NCBI RefSeq assembly: GCF_001650495.1
Contig: NZ_LWCS01000017.1
Span: forward strand, 77,078-141,077
Direction of reading: 5' to 3'
Length of the DNA: 64,000 nt
From: Mycolicibacterium iranicum
GTDB taxonomy: Bacteria > Actinomycetota > Actinomycetes > Mycobacteriales > Mycobacteriaceae
Under the pieces are notes generated by a model. That model was not told the origin of the DNA, did not search any database, and saw only the letters and a program-made list of their open reading frames with translations. How positions within the stretch are numbered: position 1 is the first letter of the stretch; each line of letters starts with the position of its first letter. Made by a program: the position numbers and the translations under genes. Shown here in pieces: positions 43,578-52,116 of this stretch.

Positions 43578-45014
43578 CTAGTTGTTGCGACGATCAGCAT
43601 CGTCGCTGCCGTCTTCGTCTACGACGCTGCGGCCCAATTCTTCGTCTCCGACGAGGTGGCCCAATTCTTCGTCGACGACGAAGTGCTCCTCCGGGTCCAG
43701 CTCCACATCCTGCGCACTGTCCGCCACGACACGTTCGACGGGTGGCTCTTCGAACACCGGCACGGAATTCTCGTGCGCCGGGGCGTCGGTGGCGATCTCC
43801 TCGGTCACGGGCTCGGGGTCGTGGGCCGTCTCGTCGGCGGCCGGTTCGTTGTCGTCGACGGCGACGGGCGCGACCTTGGGTTTGCGCACGCGCGGCCGGA
43901 TCCCGCCGGACATGGCGGTCGTCAATGCGCCGATGCTGGCGAACCAGACGAAGACCGCGGGTGCGAACGTCGCCTGGTCCACACCGACGTCCCCGAAGTT
44001 GCCCAGCGGTCCGCTGCCCGCGTACGCCAACAGCGCCATCGTTGCCGCGGCGACCGCGGCAGCGAGCAGCACCTTGGCGAGGGCCTCGAGGATCGGCAAC
44101 GGCCTGCGCGCGCACTGCTGGCCCAGCGCCACGGCGGAGACCGCGGCCACGATCAGCAACGCCACCCAGACGGGCCCGAGCGGCGGGGTCGGGACCGCCG
44201 CCAGCACCGGCAACGCGGGAATGTCGCCGCCGAACACCGTGAACGAACTGAACGTCGCAAGACCCACATGTGCGCTGGAGCCCACCGCCACCGCGGCCGT
44301 TCCGACCATCACGTTGGGCACATAGAGCACCGACAGCACCGTCAGGCTGAACTGACCGAACATCGAGTCGGTGATGGAGAAGAGGTCGTGCATCGTCGAC
44401 CAGTGCACGATCAGCGAGCCCGCGACGACTGCGCCGGACAGTCCCATCAGGGCCAGCACACCGGCCGCGGCAGCCCGCAACGCGTCGTACATCCAATTCG
44501 GTAGCGGCGAGGCGTACAGCAGGCGCCTCCCCATCCGGGAGCCGACGCCCAGCACGGCGCCGATCGCGTGGACGGCGAACACGCCCCCGAACGCGCGAAG
44601 GGCGTCCGGGGTCTGCAACTCCGTCAGGACTGACGCGGCGTCGTGGATGACGGCCAGGCTGATCGCGGCGATCAGTAGCGGCCCGCCAAGGGCCGACGCG
44701 ACCACCCAGCGGGTGACGAACCACGACGTGTTCGTCGTTGCCGCCGCTGTGGTGCGCGCGGTGCCGTAGACCATCAGCAGCACTGGCATCAGCGGCATCA
44801 CACCGAGCGCACTGCCCGCGATCGACACCGGAACCTGATGCACTCCGAGCCACATACTCGCGATCGCGCCGAGCGCGCCGGTCATGTCGCTGTTGGCGAT
44901 CAGCAGCTGCAACAGAACGACAGCAGCGATGATGACAAGCGCGACGACCGACGGTCCGAACGCGACCCGCAGCAGTTCACGCGCTTGGCGTGTACCGACG
45001 GGCCGGGTGCTCAC
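43578..45014 (-). CDS. perM: Polytopic membrane protein PerM (DUF6350)
   Basis: A 478-residue protein (GTG 45014, [20 protein letters not shown]) with about ten hydrophobic helices up to residue 380 and a long acidic cytoplasmic tail with near-repeats ([20 protein letters not shown]). Rv0955 of M. tuberculosis, with the same neighbours, is PerM, an integral membrane protein needed for cell division and persistence in the chronic phase and at low magnesium. A frame from ATG 45062 would add 16 basic residues; GAGGAG 11 bases before the GTG favours the shorter form. Confidence 0.85.
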   Translation of the reverse strand: MSTRPVGTRQARELLRVAFGPSVVALVIIAAVVLLQLLIANSDMTGALGAIASMWLGVHQVPVSIAGSALGVMPLMPVLLMVYGTARTTAAATTNTSWFVTRWVVASALGGPLLIAAISLAVIHDAASVLTELQTPDALRAFGGVFAVHAIGAVLGVGSRMGRRLLYASPLPNWMYDALRAAAAGVLALMGLSGAVVAGSLIVHWSTMHDLFSITDSMFGQFSLTVLSVLYVPNVMVGTAAVAVGSSAHVGLATFSSFTVFGGDIPALPVLAAVPTPPLGPVWVALLIVAAVSAVALGQQCARRPLPILEALAKVLLAAAVAAATMALLAYAGSGPLGNFGDVGVDQATFAPAVFVWFASIGALTTAMSGGIRPRVRKPKVAPVAVDDNEPAADETAHDPEPVTEEIATDAPAHENSVPVFEEPPVERVVADSAQDVELDPEEHFVVDEELGHLVGDEELGRSVVDEDGSDDADRRNN

Positions 45015-45074
45015 GGGTCTAGCCGCTCCTCGCAGACGCTCGGGTGCGCGACGTTCGCGCATGCGCGGCTCAGA

Positions 45075-45923
45075 CTACGACGACTGACCCGGCTGCGAGG
45101 TTGGCGGCGACTGGTGTTGCGCAGGAACCTGTGTCGTCGGTGTGTTGCTCGCCGGCGGCTGACCGTAGGTGGGGAATCCGGTGGGGGGCGTCGGCGGACC
45201 GGATTGCGTATCCGAGGCGGGGAAACCGCCGGTGCTCGGGCCGTTGCTCGGATATCCGCCGTACGGGGTCGGGTAGCCGGGACGTTGCTGCGGGCTCTGG
45301 TGCTGGTGCGGACCGCCGTGCTGCTGGGACGGCGGCTGACCGTAGTAGCCGCCCTGGTACTGGCCGTATTGAGGCTGCTCGTACTTGGGTCGCGGCACCG
45401 GCGGGGTGATGACCCCGGCGTCGAACAGCAGGACGACGACCGCAACGGCGGCCTGCAGCAGCGAGAAGGCGATGACGAGATACAGACCCCAGTCGATCGA
45501 CACGCCGCTGGGGGTCGAGATCACGACATAGAGCACGAGCAGGAAACCGAGGACGGCCGCCACAGCTGCGAATGCGCTGTAGTTCTGCTGCTTGGGAAGC
45601 AGACCGACACCGGCGAAGAGCGCGGCGAGCAGCGCCGCCACCACGACCAGCAGCCCCCATAGCGAGATGCCGCCAAGTGCAGCCGCGGCGGCCAGGTCGG
45701 CAGCTCCGACCGCAAACTGCGGGCCGAAGCTGGACAGAAACACCAGCAGGCCGAGAGCGGCGGTGGCCCCACTCAGGTAGAGGGGAAGCTTGCTCGGGCC
45801 CGCTGCCGCCGGCTCCGAGTCGGGAAGTCTGCTGAACTGCTGGGTGGGAGCGCTGAACTGGTTGGTCGGCTGCTGAGCGGGCGGGAATCCAGGACCCCCG
45901 GGCGCGCCTTGTGGGTACGACAT
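45075..45923 (-). CDS. DUF5336 membrane protein (Rv0954-type)
   Basis: A 282-residue protein with a Pro/Gln N-terminus, four transmembrane helices (about 48-160) and a Pro/Gln/Tyr-rich tail (PPSQQHGGPHQHQSPQQRPG and similar) after residue 175. It is the homologue of the 34 kDa antigenic protein and of Rv0954, which has been reported as a member of the mycobacterial division complex. It lies directly upstream of perM, another division factor, on the same strand (60 bp between), so they may share a transcript. Start ATG 45923. Confidence 0.85.
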   Translation of the reverse strand: MSYPQGAPGGPGFPPAQQPTNQFSAPTQQFSRLPDSEPAAAGPSKLPLYLSGATAALGLLVFLSSFGPQFAVGAADLAAAAALGGISLWGLLVVVAALLAALFAGVGLLPKQQNYSAFAAVAAVLGFLLVLYVVISTPSGVSIDWGLYLVIAFSLLQAAVAVVVLLFDAGVITPPVPRPKYEQPQYGQYQGGYYGQPPSQQHGGPHQHQSPQQRPGYPTPYGGYPSNGPSTGGFPASDTQSGPPTPPTGFPTYGQPPASNTPTTQVPAQHQSPPTSQPGQSS

Positions 45924-46102
45924 GACCTCTCCTGTGCTGTGCGGGCATCGGAACCGGCGGTGACGGTGACGCCGTCGAGGAACACTCTGTCCGACGACTC
46001 CGGGCGATGGATCCGCCTGAGCGATTCGATGAACCACGCTAGCGCACCTGCGGGGCGGGCCGTCACACCCAGGCAGCACCCCCGGCTGCGCACCACCCGG
46101 TG

Positions 46103-47236
46103 CTAGGACGACACGAGGACGCGGGTTTCGGCGGAATCGCGCTCGGAATCCTCGATCTCGCGGACCAGCGGCAGAACGCGCGCGCCGAAGTACTCGATCT
46201 CCTCTTGGAAGTGCAGGAACCCGCCGAGAATCAGGTCGACACCGCGTTTGCGGTACGCGGCGATACGTTCGGCGATCTGGTGTGGGGTGCCGATCAGTTG
46301 TGTGCGGAACCCGTCGTTGTACTGGACCAGATCCTCGAACGACGAATCGGCCCACATGCCGCGTTTGTCGGACGTGGAGTTGCCTGCCTGCTGGACGGCG
46401 GTGCGAAATCCCTCGACCGCGGGCCTGTTGGCCTTCGCGATGATCTCTCTGACGACTTCCTTTGCTTCTCTCTCCGAGTCGCGCGCGACGATGAAGCCGT
46501 TCAGCCCGAACTTCACCTCGCGGCCCGCGGCCCGCGCGTGGTCACGAACCTCGACGACCTGCTCGGTGAGCCCGTCGAAATCTTTCCCGTTGGAGAAATA
46601 CCAGTCCGCGTAGTAGCCGCCGTTGCGGCGGGCTGCGGTGGAGTTGCCGCCCTGAAAGATCTCGGGGTTGGGACGCTCTGGCGTGTTGAGGGGTTTGGGC
46701 TTCAGCGTGAAGTCGTGGATGCGGTAGAAGTCGCCGCGGAATTCAACGGGGTCGTCGTTCGTCCAAATAGCCCGCAGCACCTGGAGGAACTCGGCGCTGC
46801 GCCGGTAGCGCTCGTCGTGTTCGAGCCACGGCTCCCCCAGATGGGTGAATTCGTCCTTGAACCACCCGCTGACGACGTTGACCGCGAACCGGCCGCCCGA
46901 AAGGTGGTCGGCGGTGGCCCCGAGCTTGGCCAGCACCGCAGGCTGCCACAGCCCGGGATGCACGGCGGCGATGACCTTGAGGCGTTCGGTGGCCAGCAGC
47001 AGCGCGAGGCTGAAGCTCGTGGATTCGTGCTGGTACTCGGCGCCGTAGCTGGCCTCGTAGCGCACCTGCGACAGCGCGTATTCGAACCCGTTGTTCTCTG
47101 CGGTCTGGGCAAGCCGCTTGTTGTAGTCGTAGTTCCAGTCGGTGCGCTGCTCGATGTCGCTGGTCACCAGCCCGCCGCTGACGTTGGGCACCCAGTAGGC
47201 GAACTTGACGTGGTCGGCGATGCGTTCAGTCGTCAT
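46103..47236 (-). CDS. sfnG: FMN-dependent dimethylsulfone monooxygenase
   Basis: A 377-residue LLM-class flavin monooxygenase. SfnG converts dimethylsulfone to methanesulfinate with FMNH2, part of organosulfur use during sulfate limitation. Diagnostic blocks shared with SfnG are FAYWVPNVSGGLVTSDIEQR, NGFEYALSQVRYEASYGAEY and HESTSFSLALLLATERLKVI, plus HLSGGRFAVNVVSGWFKDEF. No ssu/msu genes or FMN reductase lie nearby. It is downstream of an ornithine-decarboxylase-type gene but separated by a hairpin. Absent from the equivalent position in M. tuberculosis. Confidence 0.88.
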   Translation of the reverse strand: MTTERIADHVKFAYWVPNVSGGLVTSDIEQRTDWNYDYNKRLAQTAENNGFEYALSQVRYEASYGAEYQHESTSFSLALLLATERLKVIAAVHPGLWQPAVLAKLGATADHLSGGRFAVNVVSGWFKDEFTHLGEPWLEHDERYRRSAEFLQVLRAIWTNDDPVEFRGDFYRIHDFTLKPKPLNTPERPNPEIFQGGNSTAARRNGGYYADWYFSNGKDFDGLTEQVVEVRDHARAAGREVKFGLNGFIVARDSEREAKEVVREIIAKANRPAVEGFRTAVQQAGNSTSDKRGMWADSSFEDLVQYNDGFRTQLIGTPHQIAERIAAYRKRGVDLILGGFLHFQEEIEYFGARVLPLVREIEDSERDSAETRVLVSS

Positions 47237-47318
47237 GGACGGTCATGAAACCGCCGCCGCGCGGCGCGGTCACCGGTATGGATCGCAATGAGGTAAACGC
47301 CCTGCCCCGCCGATGTTG

Positions 47319-47358
47319 CATTCCGGCAGGTCCCTACTCGACTTTTCCTGCTGGAATG
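47319..47358 (-). terminator. Hairpin after the decarboxylase gene
   Basis: CATTCCGGCAGG (47319-47330) and CCTGCTGGAATG (47347-47358) pair at 11 of 12 positions over a 16-base loop, 15 bp after the decarboxylase stop. Likely a terminator isolating sfnG from the upstream pair. Confidence 0.6.
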
Positions 47359-47373
47359 AAATTTCGACGGAGG

Positions 47374-48528
47374 TCAGGCCATCACGATCGGTGTCGGGGC
47401 GATGCCGTTGAACGGCGACGCGGTGACGCTGGTGTAAGCGCCCATAGCCGGGCTGATCAGGAGGTCACCGACGCCGAGGGTCGGCATCGGATATCCGCGG
47501 GCGATCACGTCGGCGCTGTCGCAGGTCGGTCCGGCCAAGGTGACCGGTTCGAGGCGGAGCTCACCCGCGGCGAGTTCGCTGAGCGCCAGGATGGCCGGGT
47601 GCACGTCCTCGGTCATCACGTTCGAGTAGCTGCCGTAGAGCCCGTCGTCCAGGTAGTGCCACACCTGCCCGTCGCGCACGGCTGTCCCTACCACGCTCGT
47701 GAGCAACGTCATGCAGTCGGCGGCCAGGAAACGCCCCGGTTCGGCCAGCAGCGTGAAGTCGTGCGTGGTTCCGAGGACGTCGTCGACGATCGCGCCCACC
47801 TCGCTGACCGGCGGCGCACTCTCTCGATAGCCCACCGGGAAGCCTCCGCCGATGTCGATCACGCGCGTCCGCACCCCCACAGTGGTCCGCACATGCGTGA
47901 TGAGCTCCAGCGTCTGTTCCAGCGCGCGGCGGTACGGCGCCATCGAGGTGCCCTGACTCCCGACGTGAAAGCTGAACCCGGCGAACTGCACACCCGCGGC
48001 CAGCACGTGTTTGACGAGAAGCTCGGCGTCGCCGGGCTCGGCGCCGAACTTCGTCGAAAGGTCCGACTTCGCCGTGGGATTGCGGAACGCCAACCGGACC
48101 AGGAGCGCGACATCGCCGGGCATACCCATGAATTTGTCTGCTTCACAGACATTTTCGACGACGAATGTCCGTACGCCGGCGTCATAGGCGTATGCGATGT
48201 CGGCGGACTTCTTGATCGGATTGGTGTGGATGCAGCGATGAACGGGCAAGCCCAACCGCTGGATCAGCTCGATCTCTCCGCGGGTGGCAACATCGAACCC
48301 GCCGCCGCAGATGGCGATGGTGGACAACACGATCGGATGCGGCAACGCCTTGACCGCGTAGTGAATTCCGAAGCCCGGAAGCGCTGTCTGAAGCTCGCGA
48401 AGCCGGCGTGCCGCCATGTGGGGCTCGAGCACGAGCAGCGGTGTTCCGTACTCGTGCGCCAACTGTTCCCAGCGCGGACCCCGATCTCGGAGGTCATCAC
48501 GCAGCCGAGACCGCCACTGTGGGTTCAT
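47374..48528 (-). CDS. PLP-dependent ornithine/lysine decarboxylase (fold III)
   Basis: A 384-residue alanine-racemase-fold decarboxylase. The PLP lysine is K60 in GIHYAVKALPHP; the phosphate-binding glycine loop is DIGGGFPVGY; the substrate-binding EPGRF is in LLAEPGRFLAADC; and the C-terminal catalytic cysteine is in GPTCDSADVIARG, the form typical of ornithine decarboxylases (diaminopimelate decarboxylases have CESSD). It would make putrescine or cadaverine. Start ATG 48528 lies inside the preceding membrane-protein gene. There is no such gene between Rv0954 and Rv0953c in M. tuberculosis, so this looks like an acquired pair. Confidence 0.85.
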   Translation of the reverse strand: MNPQWRSRLRDDLRDRGPRWEQLAHEYGTPLLVLEPHMAARRLRELQTALPGFGIHYAVKALPHPIVLSTIAICGGGFDVATRGEIELIQRLGLPVHRCIHTNPIKKSADIAYAYDAGVRTFVVENVCEADKFMGMPGDVALLVRLAFRNPTAKSDLSTKFGAEPGDAELLVKHVLAAGVQFAGFSFHVGSQGTSMAPYRRALEQTLELITHVRTTVGVRTRVIDIGGGFPVGYRESAPPVSEVGAIVDDVLGTTHDFTLLAEPGRFLAADCMTLLTSVVGTAVRDGQVWHYLDDGLYGSYSNVMTEDVHPAILALSELAAGELRLEPVTLAGPTCDSADVIARGYPMPTLGVGDLLISPAMGAYTSVTASPFNGIAPTPIVMA

Positions 48529-49033
48529 GGCCCCCCTCCTCCTCGATCTGTGCTTTCGGGCTGCGGCGCGCGAGCAGCGTGCTGAATCGCTCATAGCTGA
48601 CGATGGCACACGCGTAGAAGGCCATGTCCGACAACAACTTCCCGAAGATCCAGCCCGCAAGGACATTCCCGAACACCATTGGTCCGACATAGAACGCCAG
48701 CGGACGGACGGCGACGCTGTCGATGAGTTCAGCGGGACCGAACTCGACCGCGACGCTGCGCAGCGCGAGAAGATTGGCGACCGCGATGCGCAGGGCACCT
48801 CGTCGGTGCTCCTGGTCGCGGTAGCTCCACCGCAGGGCACTGACGTAGGCGGCTGCGTAGTACCCGATCGACGCGCCGACGGTGGCCGCGACGGCGGCAA
48901 TGGCCAGTGAGCCCGTGGCGACGTAGGCCAGCGCCGCGGCACCGAACTCAGCCGCGGTACCCGCGATCTCGCAGGGCAGATACCGTCGCACCCATTCCTT
49001 CAGCTTCGACCGTCGTGCTGTCGTCTCCCCCAT
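48497..49033 (-). CDS. Four-helix membrane protein coupled to the decarboxylase
   Basis: A 178-residue membrane protein (start ATG 49033, MGETTARRSKLKEWVRRYLP) with a basic N-terminus and about four hydrophobic helices (LPCEIAGTAAEFGAAALAYV, VAATVGASIGYYAAAYV, LAFYVGPMVFGNVLAGWIF, SDMAFYACAIVSY). The C-terminus overlaps the decarboxylase start by 32 bases, so translation is coupled and the proteins likely work together, for instance in polyamine supply at the membrane or export. I do not recognise the family. Confidence 0.65.
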   Translation of the reverse strand: MGETTARRSKLKEWVRRYLPCEIAGTAAEFGAAALAYVATGSLAIAAVAATVGASIGYYAAAYVSALRWSYRDQEHRRGALRIAVANLLALRSVAVEFGPAELIDSVAVRPLAFYVGPMVFGNVLAGWIFGKLLSDMAFYACAIVSYERFSTLLARRSPKAQIEEEGGHEPTVAVSAA

Positions 49034-49143
49034 GTACGGAACTGTCGTCGCCGATAAGACGCACGTCATGAGTAGAGCGCTACGCGTATTCATCCTGACC
49101 GGCCGCACACGGCCGCGCAGGTACCCCCCTTGCGGCCACGGAT

Positions 49144-49157
49144 TGGAACACGTTCTA
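49144..49157. promoter_or_regulatory. KstR-type operator upstream of the LLM oxidoreductase
   Basis: TGGAACACGTTCTA fits the KstR consensus TnnAACnnGTTnnA exactly. It ends nine bases before the start codon at 49167, a position suited to repression. KstR is the TetR-family repressor of the mycobacterial sterol/cholesterol catabolic regulon. Confidence 0.75.
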
Positions 49158-49166
49158 ATTCTGGGT

Positions 49167-50015
49167 ATGAACTATGGATTGGTGCTGTTCACCTCGGATC
49201 GCGGGATTGCGCCCGCCGCGGCCGCCAAGCTGGCCGACGAGCACGGATTCGAGACGTTCTACGTGCCCGAACACACCCACATCCCGATCAAGCGGCAGGC
49301 GGCGCACCCCACCACCGGCGACGAGTCCCTTCCCGATGACCGCTACATGCGCACCCTGGACCCCTGGGTGTCGCTGGGCACCGCGGCAGCCGTGACCTCC
49401 CGTGTGCGACTGTCCACCGCAGTGGCACTGCCCGTCGAGCACGACTGCATCACGCTGGCCAAGTCCATCGCGACGCTCGATCACCTCTCGGGGGGCCGAG
49501 TCTCGCTCGGCGTGGGGTTCGGGTGGAACACCGACGAACTGGCCGACCACAACGTTCCGCCCGGTCGCCGCCGCACGATGTTGCGCGAGTACCTGGAAGC
49601 CATGCGCGCGCTGTGGACACAGGAAGAGGCCGAGTACGACGGTGAATTCGTGAAATTCGGACCGTCGTGGGCGTGGCCCAAGCCCGTGCAGTCGCACATC
49701 CCGGTGCTGGTCGGTGCCGCAGGGACCGAGAAGAATTTCAAGTGGATCGCCAGGTCCGCCGACGGGTGGATCACCACGCCCCGCGATTTCACCATCGACG
49801 AACCGGTGAAGCTGTTGCAGGACACCTGGGCCGCGGCCGGTCGCGACGGCGCCCCGCAGATCGTGGCGCTGGATTTCAAACCCGACCCCGAAAAGCTCGC
49901 GCACTGGCGCGAACTCGGCGTGACCGAGGTGTTGTTCGGACTGCCCGACAAGTCCGAGGCCGACGTCGCCGCCTATGTCGAGCGGCTTGCCGGAAAGCTC
50001 AGCGCGTTGGCGTAA
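49167..50015 (+). CDS. LLM-class F420-dependent oxidoreductase
   Basis: A 282-residue luciferase-like monooxygenase-fold protein (Rv0953c type). It has FYVPEHTHIPIKRQAAHP, LSTAVALPVEHDCITLAKSI and DHLSGGRVSLGVGFGWNTDEL, then VQSHIPVLVGAAGTEKNFKW, common to F420-binding members. It would reduce or oxidise a small organic substrate with deazaflavin F420. A KstR-type operator sits at the promoter, so the gene is probably induced with sterol degradation. Start ATG 49167. Substrate unknown. Confidence 0.88.
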   Translation: MNYGLVLFTSDRGIAPAAAAKLADEHGFETFYVPEHTHIPIKRQAAHPTTGDESLPDDRYMRTLDPWVSLGTAAAVTSRVRLSTAVALPVEHDCITLAKSIATLDHLSGGRVSLGVGFGWNTDELADHNVPPGRRRTMLREYLEAMRALWTQEEAEYDGEFVKFGPSWAWPKPVQSHIPVLVGAAGTEKNFKWIARSADGWITTPRDFTIDEPVKLLQDTWAAAGRDGAPQIVALDFKPDPEKLAHWRELGVTEVLFGLPDKSEADVAAYVERLAGKLSALA

Positions 50016-50372
50016 TGGTGCGCCGGGGGTCTTCACCCGCGGCTTGGGCTGGTAAGCACCACCGCCGAGCAGCGGCGTATGCCGATCTCGATGATCCGCG
50101 CAGATCCCCAGGGGGTGTCTACGCAGCAACACCTTCGGGCACGGCGTCTCCCAATCTCCGCACTCCCGACAAGATTCGATAGACGCGTCGATCTCGCTGT
50201 GAAAGCCTTACGGCCCTCACCTCCTCCGGATCCAGAACTCAGACGCGCAGGGATCGGGGAACCCACACCACACTGGCACGGCGTAGCTGTGTGGCATCGA
50301 TGGAGCCGGAACCGTGGCTTGCCCCGTCGGCGACTACGACTTCGTTCCCACGTCGGCCGAGGCGAAGCTCTT
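50016..50372. other. Gene-poor 357-bp stretch between convergent genes
   Basis: No convincing gene. The right end on the + strand reads CGIDGAGTVACPVGDYDFVP then TSAEAKLF and a stop at 50373-50375, with a stop just upstream; this may be the decayed 3' end of a lost gene. I see no clear terminator hairpin, RNA gene or operator in the rest. Codon character is poor in all frames. Confidence 0.3.
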
Positions 50373-51899
50373 CTAGCTCAGGACGGCCCGGTTGCCGTTG
50401 TCCGTCGAGGTGACAGAGACCGTGACACCCAACGGATCCCCCTCGGACATCAAGCCCACCAGCTCGGCGTCCTCGCTGGTCGCCATGAACCGGGCGCCGT
50501 CGTCCTGCCTGCCGACGATGATCCCAGTGCGCACCGGCCAGTCGTAGCGCACGGAGTAGGTCTCGATCACGCCCGTGCCGTCCGGCGCCTTGTTCACGGC
50601 GACCTTGGGCAGCTCCATTACCTGTGCCGTCAGTTCAGCGCTGCGCGACGTCGGCCATTGCGCCGGCTCAGTGGAGTAGATACCGACCGAATACTTGCTC
50701 ATGATGCCGCCGTTGGCGCCGACGAAGCCGAACTTGCCTGGCCTGTCCCGCATCTGAGTGACGGTCTCGGCGATTCCGTGCAGCGAGTAGCTATTTCCCG
50801 GTCCGCCGAAGTAGGGCAGTCCGCCGGTGAGTGTGAGACCCCGCGGATCGTCGGCGGCCAGACCCAGTGCCTCGCAGATGACGAAGACGGGGAACGGGAA
50901 GCAGCTGTAGAGATCGAAGGTGGCGATGTCATCGACACCTAGGCCGGCGACTCGCAGCGCTTCGTGGGCAGCGTGCGCGGCGGCCGGGCTGGCACCGAGG
51001 TCGACTCTCTCCAGCAGCGGCTGCTCGACGAGGTCCGAGTGCCCGTGCAGATAGACCCACTTCTGTTCGGGCACACCGAGTCTGCGTGCCGCCTCGACCG
51101 ACATCAGCACCGCCGCTGCACCCTGATTGACGGTGTCGCGCGCCACCAGCAGCCGAGGGTACGGATCACAGATCATCCGGTTCTCGTCTGTGACGGTCTC
51201 CACCTCTTCCACCGACCGTTCGACGGGGGAGGACGAGAAGGGGTTCTTGGCAGCCACCTTCGACATGGGCGCGAAGAGCTGCGCCATCTGGTGGCGGTAC
51301 TCGGCGACACCGAGCCCGAGACGGGATCGGCGCGCATTGTCGAGCAGCCCGTACTGCACCGGCGCGCCGGTCAGCCCGTGCGTGACGGTGTATTCGTCGA
51401 TGTAGCTGTAGATCTGATGTCCGCGATCTTCGAGCTGGCCGTCGACGTTCTCGGTGAAGTCAGGTTTGTCGTCGCGACCTGAGAAGAACTTGGCCGTGGA
51501 CCCCGGCTCGGAACCCATGATCATGACGACGTCGGCGTCGCCCCCGGCAATCAGATTCCCCGCCTCGGTGACGAGCTTCTGCGGGCCCTGACCCCCGACA
51601 GGCTCGAGAACCACGCGGGCGGGGTTGCCACCGAGGCGGTTCATGACCGACCGCGGGTAGTTGTTGGACTTGCCCAGTGTCGCGGGCATAGGACCGGAGA
51701 TCTCGAACTGTCGCAGCCCGAACACGGTGTCGATTGCCGTGGCGACTGCGACCGTGTTCGCACCAGTGTCGGCCAGCGCCGCCTCCGCCGCGGCCGCCGC
51801 GAGCTCGACCGCCGACATCCCCCGGTAGGCGGGATCGTCGATGCGCTCGGTGAATTGCCCGACGCCGACGATCACCGGGGTGCGTGAATCAACTGGCAT
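50373..51899 (-). CDS. Thiolase-like protein (TLP1-like), probable acyl-CoA enzyme
   Basis: A 508-residue thiolase-superfamily protein. PVIVGVGQFTER opens the fold; TFDLYSCFPFPVFVICEALG and TGGLPYFGGPGNSYSLHGIA mark the C-terminal catalytic half, followed by about 120 extra residues with an OB-like beta region (VRTGIIVGRQDDGARFMA). The usual N-terminal nucleophile segment (CxS/CxG) is replaced by LEPVGGQGPQ and the GHP motif by GGPGN, so a classical thiolase reaction is doubtful. This fits the mycobacterial thiolase-like protein type 1 group. Its promoter carries a KstR-type operator, so it belongs to sterol-related metabolism. Start ATG 51899 after AAGGA. Confidence 0.82.
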   Translation of the reverse strand: MPVDSRTPVIVGVGQFTERIDDPAYRGMSAVELAAAAAEAALADTGANTVAVATAIDTVFGLRQFEISGPMPATLGKSNNYPRSVMNRLGGNPARVVLEPVGGQGPQKLVTEAGNLIAGGDADVVMIMGSEPGSTAKFFSGRDDKPDFTENVDGQLEDRGHQIYSYIDEYTVTHGLTGAPVQYGLLDNARRSRLGLGVAEYRHQMAQLFAPMSKVAAKNPFSSSPVERSVEEVETVTDENRMICDPYPRLLVARDTVNQGAAAVLMSVEAARRLGVPEQKWVYLHGHSDLVEQPLLERVDLGASPAAAHAAHEALRVAGLGVDDIATFDLYSCFPFPVFVICEALGLAADDPRGLTLTGGLPYFGGPGNSYSLHGIAETVTQMRDRPGKFGFVGANGGIMSKYSVGIYSTEPAQWPTSRSAELTAQVMELPKVAVNKAPDGTGVIETYSVRYDWPVRTGIIVGRQDDGARFMATSEDAELVGLMSEGDPLGVTVSVTSTDNGNRAVLS

Positions 51900-51932
51900 G
51901 TTCGCGTCCTTCCAATTACTTCGGGAATCTAA

Positions 51933-51946
51933 TAGAACACGTTCCA
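51933..51946. promoter_or_regulatory. KstR-type operator upstream of the thiolase-like gene
   Basis: TAGAACACGTTCCA fits the KstR consensus TnnAACnnGTTnnA exactly and lies 34 bp before the start at 51899. Its core (GAACACGTTC) is identical to the site at the LLM oxidoreductase, whose gene converges on this one. Confidence 0.75.
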
Positions 51947-52056
51947 ACGAAGCCAATCGGACCAGACGCGTGCGTCGGCGAGGCGCAGAGGCGTACGGGT
52001 GGAGGCTGGGTCGAGGCACGCGGAACCGCTCGCCACCTGCGACGCTTGACGAGCGT

Positions 52057-52095
52057 TGTCACTTAGTGACACGGTGGTCATGTCACTAAGTGACA
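52057..52095. promoter_or_regulatory. Twin palindromic operators before the S9 peptidase
   Basis: TGTCACTTAGTGACA (52057-52071) and TGTCACTAAGTGACA (52081-52095) are near-perfect palindromes differing at one base, with centres 24 bp apart. TTGACG (52046-52051) just upstream could be the -35. This looks like a strong cooperative binding site for a dimeric repressor (TetR or GntR type). No candidate regulator gene is in the window. Confidence 0.7.
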
Positions 52096-52116
52096 CGCCA
52101 ACCCAGAAAGGCCCTC

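Noticed and set aside
46100..47248. Plus-strand open frame opposite sfnG
   Set aside because: Shadow of a clearly coding flavin monooxygenase; product lacks any motif.
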